A DNA stretch of 47,920 nt from Bacillota bacterium (GTDB lineage: Bacteria > Sysuimicrobiota > Sysuimicrobiia > Sysuimicrobiales > Segetimicrobiaceae), in the NCBI GenBank assembly GCA_021324295.1, contig JAJPJJ010000069.1, positions 1 through 47,920 of the forward strand, given 5' to 3'. Of the stretch, positions 1-8,770 are shown one piece after another. Under the pieces are notes generated by a model, which worked only from the letters and a program-made list of their open reading frames with translations, did not search any database and was not told where the DNA came from. Numbering within the stretch: position 1 is the first letter of the stretch; every line of letters starts with the position of its first letter. The position numbers and the translations under genes were made by a program.

Positions 1-276
1 CACCCGCGCACCGTGCACGAGCGGCACCAGACGATAGAAGGTGCCCACGACCATCAGCCCGAGGAAGCCGCCGAGCCCCAAGCTCAGGTGGACGAGGAGC
101 CCACGATCCGGGAGGATCTCCCGAAGACCTTTCAGGGGACGGCTCGGGGCCCCGACCGGAAGGCCTGCGCCCCCATCGGCCTCGTATTTCCACTGTTGCG
201 CGGGGCGCGCCGGGGCGGGACGCCAGCGCCCCAAGACCGTGGTGCCTCGCGGCGTCCGCCGCGACCGCGTCCGCAT
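1..276 (-). CDS. Partial membrane protein, N-terminal part only
   Basis: The minus strand is open from a stop at 316-318 to the window edge, with an ATG at 276 (a GTG lies directly before it at 279). About 92 residues are visible. The first ~55 are polar and basic; then comes a hydrophobic segment reading HLSLGLGGFLGLMVVGTFYR followed by LVPLVHG. This His-rich transmembrane pattern resembles the helices of cytochrome-oxidase-subunit-I-like or NnrS-like integral membrane proteins, but the fragment is too short to assign a family. A GGAGG lies only 2 nt before the ATG, so the true start may be slightly downstream. The gene is divergent from the P-loop gene at 347. Family assignment is inference. 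Confidence 0.45.
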   Translation of the reverse strand, partial: MRTRSRRTPRGTTVLGRWRPAPARPAQQWKYEADGGAGLPVGAPSRPLKGLREILPDRGLLVHLSLGLGGFLGLMVVGTFYRLVPLVHGARV

Positions 277-346
277 CACCTCCGCGAATTCGTGCGGGGC
301 CCCCCGCGAATCGCATCACCCCAGCGATTCGCCGGGGTGGAGTACG

Positions 347-1249
347 GTGGGCCAAGTGGATCGAGACCAGGCACCGGGAATCGATCTCGCGCGCGAGGAC
401 GCGGCGCTCGCGCGCGAGCTGCGGGCACTGGGCGCCGGGGCGCGCCTCGTGTTCGTCGCGGGGCTGCCCGGTACCGGCAAGACCCTCGTGGTCCGCGAGC
501 TCGCTGCGGCGGCGTGCGCGGCCGGCCGCGTGGTGCACCTCCTCCAGTGGGATACGCTGCGGCCCGCGCTCGAGGCCTCCCCGGCCGGACGGCCCTACCC
601 GCTCGTCGACGGCGTGACCCACATCGTGATTCGCAAGGCGGCCGGGGTATGGGCGCGGCGCGCGGTCGCGGCCTGGCAGGCCGCGCATCCGGACCCGCGG
701 CACCTTCTGATCGGCGAGGCGCCGCTGATCGGAGGCCGGCTCATCGAGCTCGCACGCCGGATGGACGACGGCGCCGAGCCGGCGCTCGGGGCACCGTCGT
801 GCCGGTTCGTGGTCCCGGTGCCCTCGAGGGCGGTGCGGGCCTTCATCGAAGCCGAGCGCGACCGCCGGATGGCCCGTCCGGCCCACCCCCGTGAGCGTGA
901 GGATGCGCCGTCCCACGTGCTGCGAGGCCTGTGGGCGGAGCTCGCCGACGTCGCGCGGCGCCTCGGGCTCGCCGGGGCGACGCCGGCCTCCGCCGGGACC
1001 GCGCCCTACGATCCCGCCGTCTACGAGGCCGTGTACCGCCACGTGCTGGCGCACCGTCACGCCACGACGTTGCCGCTCACCCGTGTGCTGCCGGTGGCCG
1101 GCGTGTCCGCCTACGATCTGCCCGTGGAGGCGCGCGAGTTGCTGCCGACGGACCGCGAGGCGGCCGCGAGCATCCGGGCCGTGGAAGCCGCGTACCCGGA
1201 CCGCGCGACGCTCGCCTCGGAGATCGAGCGGTGGTACCGCGGCCCCTGA
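347..1249 (+). CDS. P-loop NTPase/kinase-like protein of unknown function
   Basis: A 300-residue soluble protein. A Walker A motif GLPGTGKT sits near residue 43 at the end of a hydrophobic beta strand (RLVFVAG), as in P-loop kinases and ATPases. I see no recognisable substrate motif in the rest; the stretch LLIGEAPLIGGRLIELARR resembles a second core strand and helix. Upstream in-frame ATGs at 41 and elsewhere would add low-complexity arginine-rich sequence antisense to the partial gene at 1-276. I therefore chose GTG 347, which has GGTGGAG about 4 nt upstream; GTG 356 is the alternative. I do not recognise the family; it may phosphorylate a small molecule or be a regulatory ATPase. Confidence 0.6.
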   Translation: MGQVDRDQAPGIDLAREDAALARELRALGAGARLVFVAGLPGTGKTLVVRELAAAACAAGRVVHLLQWDTLRPALEASPAGRPYPLVDGVTHIVIRKAAGVWARRAVAAWQAAHPDPRHLLIGEAPLIGGRLIELARRMDDGAEPALGAPSCRFVVPVPSRAVRAFIEAERDRRMARPAHPREREDAPSHVLRGLWAELADVARRLGLAGATPASAGTAPYDPAVYEAVYRHVLAHRHATTLPLTRVLPVAGVSAYDLPVEARELLPTDREAAASIRAVEAAYPDRATLASEIERWYRGP

Positions 1250-1304
1250 TCGCCCGGTCGCAGGCCGCGCAGGAAGTTACCGTCACGGCCCGGAAGAACG
1301 CGTC

Positions 1305-1613
1305 ATGGTCCTGCGCCCGGGCGGCCCTGCGCCGGCGCGCGTGCCGCGCGCGGTGCTCGTCCTGATCAAGACCGTGCTCGTGGCCGTCGCCGCCGCGGTC
1401 GCGGTGGCGCTCTCCGTCGTCGCGAGCGTGGCGGGGTTCTCGCTCCCGCTGGCCGCGGCCGCGACCGGCGCGCTCACCGCCCTCAAGATCCGCCAGCGGT
1501 CCCGCAGCCGTCACATCCCGCGACGCTCCTGGGCGTCGCTGCTCGTCGCCGGCCTGGCGATCGCCGGGTTCTTCATCGTCGCGTCCGTCGTCGCCGCGTA
1601 CTGGCCGAGATAG
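1305..1613 (+). CDS. Small two-helix membrane protein, unknown
   Basis: A 102-residue protein starting at ATG 1305, with GGAAG about 8 nt upstream. A first long hydrophobic region (residues ~18-58, rich in Ala, Val and Leu) is followed by a basic loop (KIRQRSRSRH) and a second hydrophobic helix (~77-98) ending in AAYWPR. The basic loop suggests a cytoplasmic hairpin loop. The 3' end overlaps the end of the convergent prmA by 41 nt. No family recognised. Confidence 0.5.
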   Translation: MVLRPGGPAPARVPRAVLVLIKTVLVAVAAAVAVALSVVASVAGFSLPLAAAATGALTALKIRQRSRSRHIPRRSWASLLVAGLAIAGFFIVASVVAAYWPR

Positions 1614-2586
1614 GCGCGCGCAGGACCACGGCGCGCCACTCCCCCTCCACCAGGAGCCGGGCCGGCCCGAACCCCGCCGCGCGCGCCGCCCGCAGGACCT
1701 CCGGCACGCGGTCCGCGACGATCCCGGAGCCGACGAACACGCCGCCGGGCGCCAGGCGCTCTCGCGCGCGGGGAAGCAGCGGGACGATCTCCTCCGCGAT
1801 CAGGTTGGCCAGGATGAGATCGGCGGGGGCGGGCCCGCCGGCCAGCCCGCTGCCCCGCACCACCCGCACCCGCGGGACGACGCCGTTGACCCGCACGTTG
1901 CCCCTGGCGACCGCCACCGCCACCGCGTCGTGGTCCACCGCCCACACTCGGCCCGCGCCCAGCTTGGCCGCCGCGATCGCGAGGATTCCCGACCCTGTCC
2001 CGACGTCGAGGACGACAGGGCCGGCCCCCCGGGAGCCCCAGGACCGGCGCGGCAGCGGGAGGAAGCGCTGGAGCGCGCGCAGGCAGAGGCGCGTGGACGG
2101 GTGCATGCCCGTCCCGAACGCCATTCCGGGGTCGATCCTGACCACCACCGCCCGGCCGCCCCGCGGTGAGGTCGCCCACGAGGGGCGGATGAGGATGCGG
2201 CCGACCCTGACAGGACGCACGTGGGCGCGCCAAGCGGTGGTCCAGCGGCGCGAGGGGACCGCGCGGCGGGACACCCGAACCAGCCCCGGGTCGATGCCGT
2301 AGCGCCGCAGGCCGCGGATCCGCGCCCGCACGGACCGAAGGGTTGCGCCGACGAGCGGCGAGGGCGGCAGGTAGCACCGGAACCGCGCGAGCGCGCCGGC
2401 GGGACGCTCCTCGACCAGGCCGCCGGTGCCGAGGTCGTGGAGGATCGCCGCAACCGCCTCGGCGGCCGCGGACGAGACGGCGACGCGGATCTCCACCCAC
2501 GTGCGCCCCGCGCCTCGCAGCCGCCGGGAGCCGGCGCGGGGCGCGGTCCGGCGACCCCGCGATCGCGCGCGGCGCGACCGCGTCAC
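1573..2586 (-). CDS. prmA: Ribosomal protein L11 methyltransferase
   Basis: PrmA trimethylates ribosomal protein L11 using S-adenosylmethionine. The 337-residue protein has an N-terminal L11-recognition domain beginning at [10 protein letters not shown] and a class I methyltransferase domain. The substrate-proximal motif [18 protein letters not shown] is typical of PrmA; the SAM-binding motif I is [15 protein letters not shown], and motif IV reads [11 protein letters not shown] (PrmA normally has N-I-L/N-P-L here). The chosen GTG overlaps the dnaJ stop (GTGA), indicating translational coupling, although it adds a ~28-residue Arg-rich leader compared with usual PrmA. The hrcA-dnaJ-prmA order is familiar from Firmicutes. 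A start just before WVEIRV cannot be excluded. Confidence 0.9.
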   Translation of the reverse strand: MTRSRRARSRGRRTAPRAGSRRLRGAGRTWVEIRVAVSSAAAEAVAAILHDLGTGGLVEERPAGALARFRCYLPPSPLVGATLRSVRARIRGLRRYGIDPGLVRVSRRAVPSRRWTTAWRAHVRPVRVGRILIRPSWATSPRGGRAVVVRIDPGMAFGTGMHPSTRLCLRALQRFLPLPRRSWGSRGAGPVVLDVGTGSGILAIAAAKLGAGRVWAVDHDAVAVAVARGNVRVNGVVPRVRVVRGSGLAGGPAPADLILANLIAEEIVPLLPRARERLAPGGVFVGSGIVADRVPEVLRAARAAGFGPARLLVEGEWRAVVLRAPISASTRRRRTRR

Positions 2587-3695
2587 GACAGGTGCTCGCG
2601 CAGCTTCCCGATGAGCGTCTTCCGGGCGGGCTTGACCTGCTCCCCGCGGAGCTTGGCGAACTGGAGCAGCAGCCGGGCCTCCTCCTTGCTGAGGTCCTCG
2701 GGGATCCGCACCCGGATGTGCACGATGAGGTCGCCTCGTCCCCCGCGCAGCCCCGGGAATCCCTGGCCACGCAGCGTGAGGGTATCGCCGGGTTGCGTCC
2801 CGGCCGGGAGGGCCGTGGGCACGGGGCCGTCGAGCGTCGGCACCCGGATCTCATCGCCGAGCGCTGCTTGGACCATCGATACCGGCACCTCGCAGTGCAG
2901 GTCGCGGCCGCGGCGCTCGAACACCGCGTGGGGCGCCAGCCGCACGTCGACGTACAGGTCGCCGCGCTCGCCGCCCCGTGCGCCGGCATCCCCCTCGCCG
3001 CGCAGGCGGAGCCGGGTGCCGTCCTCCGTGCCGGCGGGGATCGAGATGGTGATCTCGCGCTCGACCCGCGCGCGACCGCCACCCCGGCACTCGCGGCACG
3101 GACGGCCGATGACGCGGCCGCTCCCGCCGCACCGCGGGCACGTGGTGATCTGCGTGAACGAGCCGAACGCGGTCCGCCGGCTGTAGCGCACCTGACCGGC
3201 GCCGCGGCATCCCGGGCACTGCTCCGGGGCGCTGCCCTTCTCCGCCCCGGTGCCGAAGCACGCCGGGCAGGTTTCCTCCCGCTCCACGCGGATCGCCCGC
3301 TCGCCCCCGTGCGCGGCCTCCTCGAGGGTCACCTCGAGCTGAACCCGCAGGTCGCTGCCCCGCTCCGGTCCCGGCTCCTCGGCGCGCGCACGCTCCTGCC
3401 CGAACGCCCCGCCGAAGAACATATCGAAGAGGTCGTCGAAGGGCGTGGCGCCGAACGGGCTCGGTCCTCCGGTCCCGACCGCGGCGCGGCCGCCGCGATC
3501 GTACTGGGCCCGGCGCTGTGGATCGCCGAGGACCTGGTAGGCTTCGTTGATCTCCTTGAAGCGCTCGTCGGCGCGGGGGTCCTGGTTGACGTCGGGGTGG
3601 TACTCGCGGGCGAGCTGCCGGAACGCGCGCTTGATCTCGTCCGGGCTGGCGGTGCGCGGAACCCCTAGAATTTCGTAGTAGTCGCGTCGGGGCAT
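2583..3695 (-). CDS. dnaJ: Chaperone protein DnaJ
   Basis: The Hsp40 co-chaperone that delivers substrates to DnaK and stimulates its ATPase. The 370 residues begin [12 protein letters not shown] and contain the J domain with the diagnostic HPD tripeptide (YHPDVN), a Gly/Phe-rich linker ([14 protein letters not shown]), four zinc-finger repeats ([32 protein letters not shown]) and the C-terminal substrate-binding domains. Start at ATG 3695: the open frame continues upstream into hrcA but the J domain begins here. It lies 11 nt after hrcA and overlaps prmA by 4 nt, so the three are one transcription unit, presumably under CIRCE/HrcA control. No grpE or dnaK lies between them, unlike the classical hrcA-grpE-dnaK-dnaJ cluster. 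Confidence 0.95.
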   Translation of the reverse strand: MPRRDYYEILGVPRTASPDEIKRAFRQLAREYHPDVNQDPRADERFKEINEAYQVLGDPQRRAQYDRGGRAAVGTGGPSPFGATPFDDLFDMFFGGAFGQERARAEEPGPERGSDLRVQLEVTLEEAAHGGERAIRVEREETCPACFGTGAEKGSAPEQCPGCRGAGQVRYSRRTAFGSFTQITTCPRCGGSGRVIGRPCRECRGGGRARVEREITISIPAGTEDGTRLRLRGEGDAGARGGERGDLYVDVRLAPHAVFERRGRDLHCEVPVSMVQAALGDEIRVPTLDGPVPTALPAGTQPGDTLTLRGQGFPGLRGGRGDLIVHIRVRIPEDLSKEEARLLLQFAKLRGEQVKPARKTLIGKLREHLS

Positions 3696-3706
3696 CGAGG
3701 GTCGTG

Positions 3707-4729
3707 TCAGAACCGACCGAGGACGTCCTCGAGGCTGTCGGCGAGGAAGCGCACGAGGCTGATCACCCGGCCGTACCGCAGACGGGTGGGCCCGATCACC
3801 CCCACCACGCCCGCGCAGCGGCCGCCCACGTGGTAGGTGGCCGCGACGACGCTGCACCCCTTCATCTCCTCGTGCCGGTTCTCCATGCCGATCGTGATCC
3901 GCACCCGCTGTGCCCCGCTGTCCTCGAACAGCAGGTCCGCCACGACGTCCTCGCGCTCCAGCGCGGACAGCACCGGCTGTGCCCGCCGGATGTCCCGGAA
4001 CTCCGGCTGCTTCAAGATGTTGGCCGTCCCCTCGGTGTGGACGCGGGCCTGGGACCGCAGGATGTGCTCGCGCAGCATCCGGCCGATCTGGTCCAGCACC
4101 CGCTGGTGGAGCGTCGCCTCCCCGATCACCCGGTCGAGCACCGGGTCGGTCAGCTCGCTCAGGGGGCGGCCGGCGACCCGTCGGCTGATCTCCTGCGAGA
4201 GCCGCTCGTAGTCGTCCGCCGTCATCGGCACGTCGAACTCGACGGCCTTGGCTTCAAACACATCGGTATCGGCCATGATGACGGCGAGCGCGCGGCGGTC
4301 CGTGATCGGGACGAGGTGCAGGTGGCGGACGACCTGCTGGTGAGGCCGCGGCACCGCGGCCACGGATGCGCACTCCGTGATGCCGGCGAGAGCCCGCGCG
4401 GCCTGCTCGATCGCGCGGTCGGGCTCGCCCGCGACCAGCGTGCGCCGGATCCGCATCCGCTCCGCGGCCGGTACCTGCTCCTCCTGGAGCATCGAGTCGA
4501 CGTACACGCGGTATCCTTGATCGGTCGGCACGCGGCCGGCCGACGGGTGGGGCTGGTGGAGGAACCCGAGCTCCTCGAGCGCCGCCATCTCGTTCCGCAC
4601 GGTGGCAGGGCTGACCGCGAGCCGGTGGCGCTCCCGCACCGCCTCGCTACCCACCGGCTCCGCGGTCATGATATAGTCGTCGATGACGAGCCGAAGGATC
4701 TCCCGCCGACGCCCTTCGAGCTGCACCAT
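3707..4729 (-). CDS. hrcA: Heat-inducible transcription repressor HrcA
   Basis: HrcA represses class I heat-shock genes by binding CIRCE. The 340-residue protein starts [20 protein letters not shown] and shows the winged-helix N-terminus with [19 protein letters not shown], followed by [18 protein letters not shown], both typical of HrcA, and the central and C-terminal domains to about residue 340. The start at 4729 is chosen over an open frame reaching 4792 because that extension would run through the CIRCE element. The operator lies 12 nt upstream, so the gene is almost certainly autoregulated. It is first in the hrcA-dnaJ-prmA unit. Confidence 0.95.
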   Translation of the reverse strand: MVQLEGRRREILRLVIDDYIMTAEPVGSEAVRERHRLAVSPATVRNEMAALEELGFLHQPHPSAGRVPTDQGYRVYVDSMLQEEQVPAAERMRIRRTLVAGEPDRAIEQAARALAGITECASVAAVPRPHQQVVRHLHLVPITDRRALAVIMADTDVFEAKAVEFDVPMTADDYERLSQEISRRVAGRPLSELTDPVLDRVIGEATLHQRVLDQIGRMLREHILRSQARVHTEGTANILKQPEFRDIRRAQPVLSALEREDVVADLLFEDSGAQRVRITIGMENRHEEMKGCSVVAATYHVGGRCAGVVGVIGPTRLRYGRVISLVRFLADSLEDVLGRF

Positions 4730-4740
4730 AGTGGCCTCGC

Positions 4741-4767
4741 TTAGCACTCTACTGCCACGAGTGCTAA
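4741..4767. promoter_or_regulatory. CIRCE operator
   Basis: A perfect inverted repeat TTAGCACTC (4741-4749), 9-nt spacer, GAGTGCTAA (4759-4767). This matches the CIRCE consensus exactly on both arms. It lies 11 nt before the hrcA ATG, so HrcA bound here would block the start of its own transcription unit. Confidence 0.97.
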
Positions 4768-4873
4768 GCTCTCCTGAGCCAAAGCCTACCATCCCCGGCG
4801 GAAAACTTCAACACGCCGATGATGCGACCCATGGCCGGCGGCCGCCCGCGGGGCGCCGCGCCCGGCAGGGCCG

Positions 4874-6484
4874 TCACGGCTCGCCGCGGCGCAGCACCCT
4901 GAGCAACGCCAGCTCGCGGACGCCGAGGAGCGCGCAGACGGCCAGGTACACGGTCCCGCCGGCGGCGAGGGCTACGACGAGCTCGGTCGCCGCGCCGCTC
5001 AGGTGCCCGGCCTCGAGGCGCGGGGCGAGCACGCGCCGCGCCGCGACCACGGTGGCGGCGAGGGCGGCCGCCGCGACCCCGGTGCGCGCGGCCGTGCCGA
5101 GGACCGCCCGGCCGCCGAGGCCGCGGAGGCGGGGCCCCAGGAGCCAGAGCAGCCACCCGACGTTGGCCGTCGCCACGAGGGAGGTCGAGAGCGCGATCCC
5201 GGTGTGCCCGAGCCACCGCATGAGCACGATGTCACCCGCGGCGTTGAGGAGGATCATGTAGGCGCCGATGCGCACCGGCGTGCGCGTGTCGTGGAGGGCG
5301 TAGTACGTGCGCGTCACGATGTAGTAGGCGGCGTACGGAACCGTCCCCACGGCGAACCCGACGAGGCCCCACGCGACGGCCGAGGTAGCCTGCGGCGCGA
5401 AAGCCCCCCTCTGGAAGATCACCCGGACGATCAGGTGGCTCATCGCGAGCATCGCCGCCATCACCGGCATCATCGTAAACAGCACGCCCCGCAGCCCCAG
5501 CGACGTCGTCTCGCGGAGCGCGGCGGGGCTGCTGCCGCTCGCGTGCCGGGCCATCGTCGGGAACAGCGCCGTGGCCAGAGACACGGCGAAGATGCTGACC
5601 GGGGCCTGCACAAGCTGGAACGCGTAGTCGAGGACGGCGACGTAATCGACGCCCGGCTGGGAGGGCAGGAACGACGCGAAGAACCGGTCCACGTTGGAGT
5701 TGATCTCGATGACGGCCAGGCCAAGCATCGCGGGGACCGCCAGCCGTCCCATCTCGCGGATGGCGGGATGGCTGAGGTCCACGCGGGGGCTGAAGCGTAG
5801 TCCCGCGCGCCGGGCGGCGGGCAACTGGACGAGGAACTGCGCGGTCCAGCCGAGCAGGAAGCTTACCGCCACGCCGAAGATCCCGATCCGGGGGCTGAGA
5901 GCGAGCACGCCGCCGATGATGACGAGGTTGAACAGGAGCGGGGCGGCCGCGGGGATCGTGAACTGTCGGTGGGCGTTCAGGTATCCCGTCGCGAACCCCG
6001 ACAGCGCCAGGAACACCATCGAGAGGAACATGACGCGGGTCAGCGCGGTCGCCGTCGCGAGGACCTGCGGGTTGGTCCTGAGGTAGCCGGGCGCAGCCAT
6101 CGGCACCAGCCCCGGCGCGGCCAGAACCCCGCAGACGACTACGGCCAGGCCGATCAGCAGCACCAGGGTGAACGTGCTGCTGACGACCCGGCGCGTCTCC
6201 TCCTCGTCGCCCCGGACCAGCACCTGCGTGATCGCCGGGATGAAGACGATGCTGAGCGTGCCGCCCAGGAACAGGCGCTGGATGAAGAACGGCAGGGAGT
6301 AGGCGATGACGAACGCGGACTTGGCCGAGGTGGCGCCAAACAACGCCGCGATCAGCACGTCGCGCACCAGACCGAGCAGCCGGCTCGCGACCGTCCCGAC
6401 GGCGATGACGCCGGCTGTCCTGGCGAGCCCCGACGCCGCGACCGCGGGCCGGGCGACGGCCAGCTCCGTCTCTGCGTCCGCCAT
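4874..6484 (-). CDS. murJ: Lipid II flippase MurJ
   Basis: An integral membrane flippase of the MviN/MurJ (MOP) family that moves lipid II across the cytoplasmic membrane for peptidoglycan synthesis. The 536 residues contain about 14 hydrophobic helices; the N-terminal signature is VGTVASRLLGLVRDVLIAAL followed by FGAT, and the family feature FFIQRLFLGGTLSIVFIPA is clear. Length is normal. ATG 6484 is only 9 nt from a perfect -10 box, so the mRNA may be leaderless. A 144-nt gap containing CIRCE separates its 3' end from hrcA, which is transcribed in the same direction. Confidence 0.93.
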   Translation of the reverse strand: MADAETELAVARPAVAASGLARTAGVIAVGTVASRLLGLVRDVLIAALFGATSAKSAFVIAYSLPFFIQRLFLGGTLSIVFIPAITQVLVRGDEEETRRVVSSTFTLVLLIGLAVVVCGVLAAPGLVPMAAPGYLRTNPQVLATATALTRVMFLSMVFLALSGFATGYLNAHRQFTIPAAAPLLFNLVIIGGVLALSPRIGIFGVAVSFLLGWTAQFLVQLPAARRAGLRFSPRVDLSHPAIREMGRLAVPAMLGLAVIEINSNVDRFFASFLPSQPGVDYVAVLDYAFQLVQAPVSIFAVSLATALFPTMARHASGSSPAALRETTSLGLRGVLFTMMPVMAAMLAMSHLIVRVIFQRGAFAPQATSAVAWGLVGFAVGTVPYAAYYIVTRTYYALHDTRTPVRIGAYMILLNAAGDIVLMRWLGHTGIALSTSLVATANVGWLLWLLGPRLRGLGGRAVLGTAARTGVAAAALAATVVAARRVLAPRLEAGHLSGAATELVVALAAGGTVYLAVCALLGVRELALLRVLRRGEP

Positions 6485-6493
6485 CTCCCCGCC

Positions 6494-6499
6494 ATTATA
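6494..6499 (-). promoter_or_regulatory. Extended -10 promoter of murJ, probably leaderless
   Basis: On the minus strand the sequence reads TGCTATAAT, a perfect -10 hexamer with an extended TGn motif. Only 9 nt (GGCGGGGAG) separate it from the murJ ATG, so transcription would start within about 3 nt of the start codon. No good -35 is visible. Confidence 0.65.
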
Positions 6500-6529
6500 G
6501 CATCAGGGGTGGGCGGCCTCGGCGGGCCG

Positions 6530-6559
6530 TTGAAGGCTCGGAGAACGCTGTGCTACAAT
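6530..6559 (+). promoter_or_regulatory. Sigma-70-type promoter of rpsT
   Basis: TTGAAG at 6530-6535 and TACAAT at 6554-6559 with an 18-nt spacer. Transcription would start near 6566, giving a ~60-nt leader before the rpsT GTG. It is divergent from the murJ promoter. Confidence 0.7.
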
Positions 6560-6626
6560 GAGCCCCGCTCGCTCCGGCCGCCCTTCGCGGCGCAGGCCCG
6601 GCCGGCAGCGACGGGGAGGTGCCGGA

Positions 6627-6899
6627 GTGGCAAAGCGCACAAAGTCCGCGCTGAAGCGTCAGCGGCAGACCCTGAGGCGCACGGCGAGGAACCAGGCCGT
6701 CCGGTCGCGGGTCAAGACGCTCATCAAGCGGGCCCGCGCGTCCGCGCACCCGGCGTCCGCCGATGCGCGCGCGGCGATCCAGGCGCTCGATGCAGCGGCG
6801 GGCAAGGGCATCCTGCATCGGAACGCCGCCGCGCGCAGGAAGTCCCGCCTGATGCGCCACCTGGCGCGCGCGCAGGCCGCTTCCCCCGCGCCGGCCTGA
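6627..6899 (+). CDS. rpsT: 30S ribosomal protein S20
   Basis: S20 binds 16S rRNA early in small-subunit assembly. The 90-residue, strongly basic protein reads AKRTKSALKRQRQTLRRTARN after the initiator and later GILHRNAAARRKSRLMRHL, the S20 signature. GTG 6627 is preceded by GGGGAGGT with a 6-nt spacer; an upstream in-frame ATG at 6558 overlaps the -10 box and is rejected. It is convergent with holA, 15 nt away. The rpsT-holA neighbourhood is common in bacteria. Confidence 0.95.
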   Translation: MAKRTKSALKRQRQTLRRTARNQAVRSRVKTLIKRARASAHPASADARAAIQALDAAAGKGILHRNAAARRKSRLMRHLARAQAASPAPA

Positions 6900-6914
6900 G
6901 GTCGCCCGCGCGCC

Positions 6915-7958
6915 TCAGCCCAGGCAGAGGCGCGCGATCAGCGTCTCGATCGCCAGACGGGGGGGCACCGCGCCGGTCTTGATCGTCGCGTCCGTCTCCA
7001 GCAGCAGCCCGAGGATCCCGTCGACGTCCATCCGCGCGAACCCCGCCGCCTGCTCGCGGTAGCGGGCGTAGAGCCAGGCGCGGGTCCCGAGGACCCGCCG
7101 GACCTCCGCCGCGGGCGCGCGGCGCTCCACGAGCGCCCGGGTGCGCAGGACCATCCGGAGCTGGTCTCCGAGCATGTAGAGGATTCGCACCGGAGGCTCG
7201 CCCATCGCGATGACCGCGTGCAGCAGCCCGAGCGCCCGGCCGGCCTGGCGCCGGCCGACCGCGTCCATCAGCTCGAACACCGTCGCCTCGGCGAGATGGC
7301 TGGCCGCCTCGTGCACGTCGTCCGCGGTGATCGTCTTCCGGTCGCCGACGTACGCCGCGAGCTTGGCGACCTCCAGGCCGAGCTCCCGCAGCCCGCCCCC
7401 CACGATGCCCACGAGCGCCCGGGCCGCCTCCGGCGTGATCGTCTTGCCCTCCTCCGCCGCGCGGGCCCGCACCCACGCCGGCAGGTCCTCCGCGGGCAAC
7501 CGGTCGCACAGGATCACGCGGCCGGCGCGCTCGAGCGCGGCGTACAGGCGCCGGCGCCGGTCCAGGCTCTCGGCCACGAGGATCAGCACGGACGGCGGCG
7601 GCCCCTGGTCCAGGTACGCCGCGAGGGCGTCCTGCGCCGGGGCCCGGAGCTCCTCGCCGTGGCGCACCACCACCACCCGGCGCGCGCCAAAGAACGGCAG
7701 CGTCTCGCACCGCGCGATGATCTCCTCCACGGGAGTCTCCCCGGCCTGGATCACGTCCAGGTTCAAGGCCCGCTCCGATGGGGGGAGCAGGGTGTCGAGC
7801 AGCGCCCCGAGCGCCTGGTCCACACGGACGTCCTCCTCGCCTACCAGCAGATAGACGCGGGGCTGCTCGCGCGCCGGGCCGGCGGAGGCGCGTCCGGACG
7901 CCACTACCGCCGGCCCCCCGCGGTGCCGTGACGCGGCGGATACGTTCCCGCGGTACAC
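6915..7958 (-). CDS. holA: DNA polymerase III subunit delta
   Basis: The clamp-loader delta subunit, which opens the beta sliding clamp. The protein of up to 347 residues has RVYLLVGEEDVRVDQAL (the degenerate P-loop region), LPFFGARRVVVVRHGEEL, LPAWVRARAAEEGKTITPEAA, and in domain II/III ATVFELMDAVGRRQAGRAL and the C-terminal PPRLAIETLIARLCLG. The GTG at 7958 gives ~30 extra residues before the usual start of homology, so a GTG near 7905 is also possible. It is divergent from the YceI gene, whose -10 box overlaps the 5' end. Confidence 0.88.
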   Translation of the reverse strand: MYRGNVSAASRHRGGPAVVASGRASAGPAREQPRVYLLVGEEDVRVDQALGALLDTLLPPSERALNLDVIQAGETPVEEIIARCETLPFFGARRVVVVRHGEELRAPAQDALAAYLDQGPPPSVLILVAESLDRRRRLYAALERAGRVILCDRLPAEDLPAWVRARAAEEGKTITPEAARALVGIVGGGLRELGLEVAKLAAYVGDRKTITADDVHEAASHLAEATVFELMDAVGRRQAGRALGLLHAVIAMGEPPVRILYMLGDQLRMVLRTRALVERRAPAAEVRRVLGTRAWLYARYREQAAGFARMDVDGILGLLLETDATIKTGAVPPRLAIETLIARLCLG

Positions 7959-7959
7959 T
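7954..7959 (+). promoter_or_regulatory. -10 box of the YceI gene, leaderless arrangement
   Basis: TACACT at 7954-7959 is followed by exactly 7 nt and then GTG 7967. The spacing places the transcription start at or next to the start codon. No -35 is evident. Confidence 0.45.
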
Positions 7960-7966
7960 CGAGACC

Positions 7967-8578
7967 GTGCGCCGGATGTGGATGCGAGCGCTGCCGGCCG
8001 CCCCGGTCCTCGCGGGCCTGCTCCTGGCCGCGGGAATGCCCGGCGGCGCGGAGGCCCTGCTGCCCACCGGGACGTTCACGATCGCCCCGGGAGACTCCAC
8101 CGTCACCTTCTTCGTGCCGGACAACCGCGGCGGCTTCACCGGCCATACGACCCGGGTCACGGGCCGCGTCATCGCGGAGCCCCCGGCCGGCGGGGAGATC
8201 TACACGGCCCGCGTCACGGCCCAGATCGATGCGCGGGCGATCACCACGGACAACGGCCTGCGGGACGGCGCGATGCGAGCGGTCTACCTTCGCACGGCGG
8301 AGTGGCCGGCGATCACCTTCAACGGCACCGTCACCGCGCGCCCCGGCCTCGGCGTCCGCCCGTTCCCCGCCACCGTGCGCGGCCGGCTGACGATCCGGGA
8401 CGTGACGCGGGAGCAGGAGTTTTCCGCGACGATCGTTGCGCTTGCTCACGAGTACCTCGCGGATGCCTCGACGTCCGTGCGCATGGCCGACTACGGCATC
8501 CCCTACCCGCGCGCGTTCATCTTCGTGGCGCGGGATCCGGTCACGGTCAAGCTGCATCTCCGCGCGCGCCAGCCCTAA
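7967..8578 (+). CDS. YceI family secreted lipid/isoprenoid-binding protein
   Basis: The N-terminus (MRRMWMRALPAAP then a Leu/Ala-rich helix ending GGAEA) is a signal peptide, so the protein is exported. The mature part shows the YceI lipocalin-like pattern: FTIAPGDSTVTFFV at the start, LRDGAMRAVYLRTAEWPAITF (YceI: ...F-D-x-x-x-P-x-x-x-F) in the middle, then VRGRLTIRDVTREQEF. Family members bind polyisoprenoids or other amphiphiles in a beta-barrel; the ligand here is unknown. GTG 7967 is chosen because of the -10 spacing; ATG 7976 and 7982 are alternatives within the same signal peptide. Confidence 0.85.
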   Translation: MRRMWMRALPAAPVLAGLLLAAGMPGGAEALLPTGTFTIAPGDSTVTFFVPDNRGGFTGHTTRVTGRVIAEPPAGGEIYTARVTAQIDARAITTDNGLRDGAMRAVYLRTAEWPAITFNGTVTARPGLGVRPFPATVRGRLTIRDVTREQEFSATIVALAHEYLADASTSVRMADYGIPYPRAFIFVARDPVTVKLHLRARQP

Positions 8579-8617
8579 CCCCCGGGGTCGGCACGGCGGG
8601 AGGAACTGCCCCGGGGG
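8579..8617 (+). terminator. Terminator-like hairpin after the YceI gene
   Basis: Perfect arms CCCCCGGGG (8579-8587) and CCCCGGGGG (8609-8617), starting directly after the stop codon. No T-tract follows, so termination is only probable. Nothing else is apparent up to the thrS stop at 8771. Confidence 0.4.
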
Positions 8618-8770
8618 CATATCCCCGTCGTCCCCACGAGCGCGGCTTCCCGGTGCTGCTCACGTAGGGTCACGCGCCCGAAGGACAGACCCACGCACGC
8701 CCGCTGCATCCGAGCGGCCGCCCCTTACCCTGGCCATTGCGCGCGGTCTGTGCCTGCGATTTGGAGCCCA

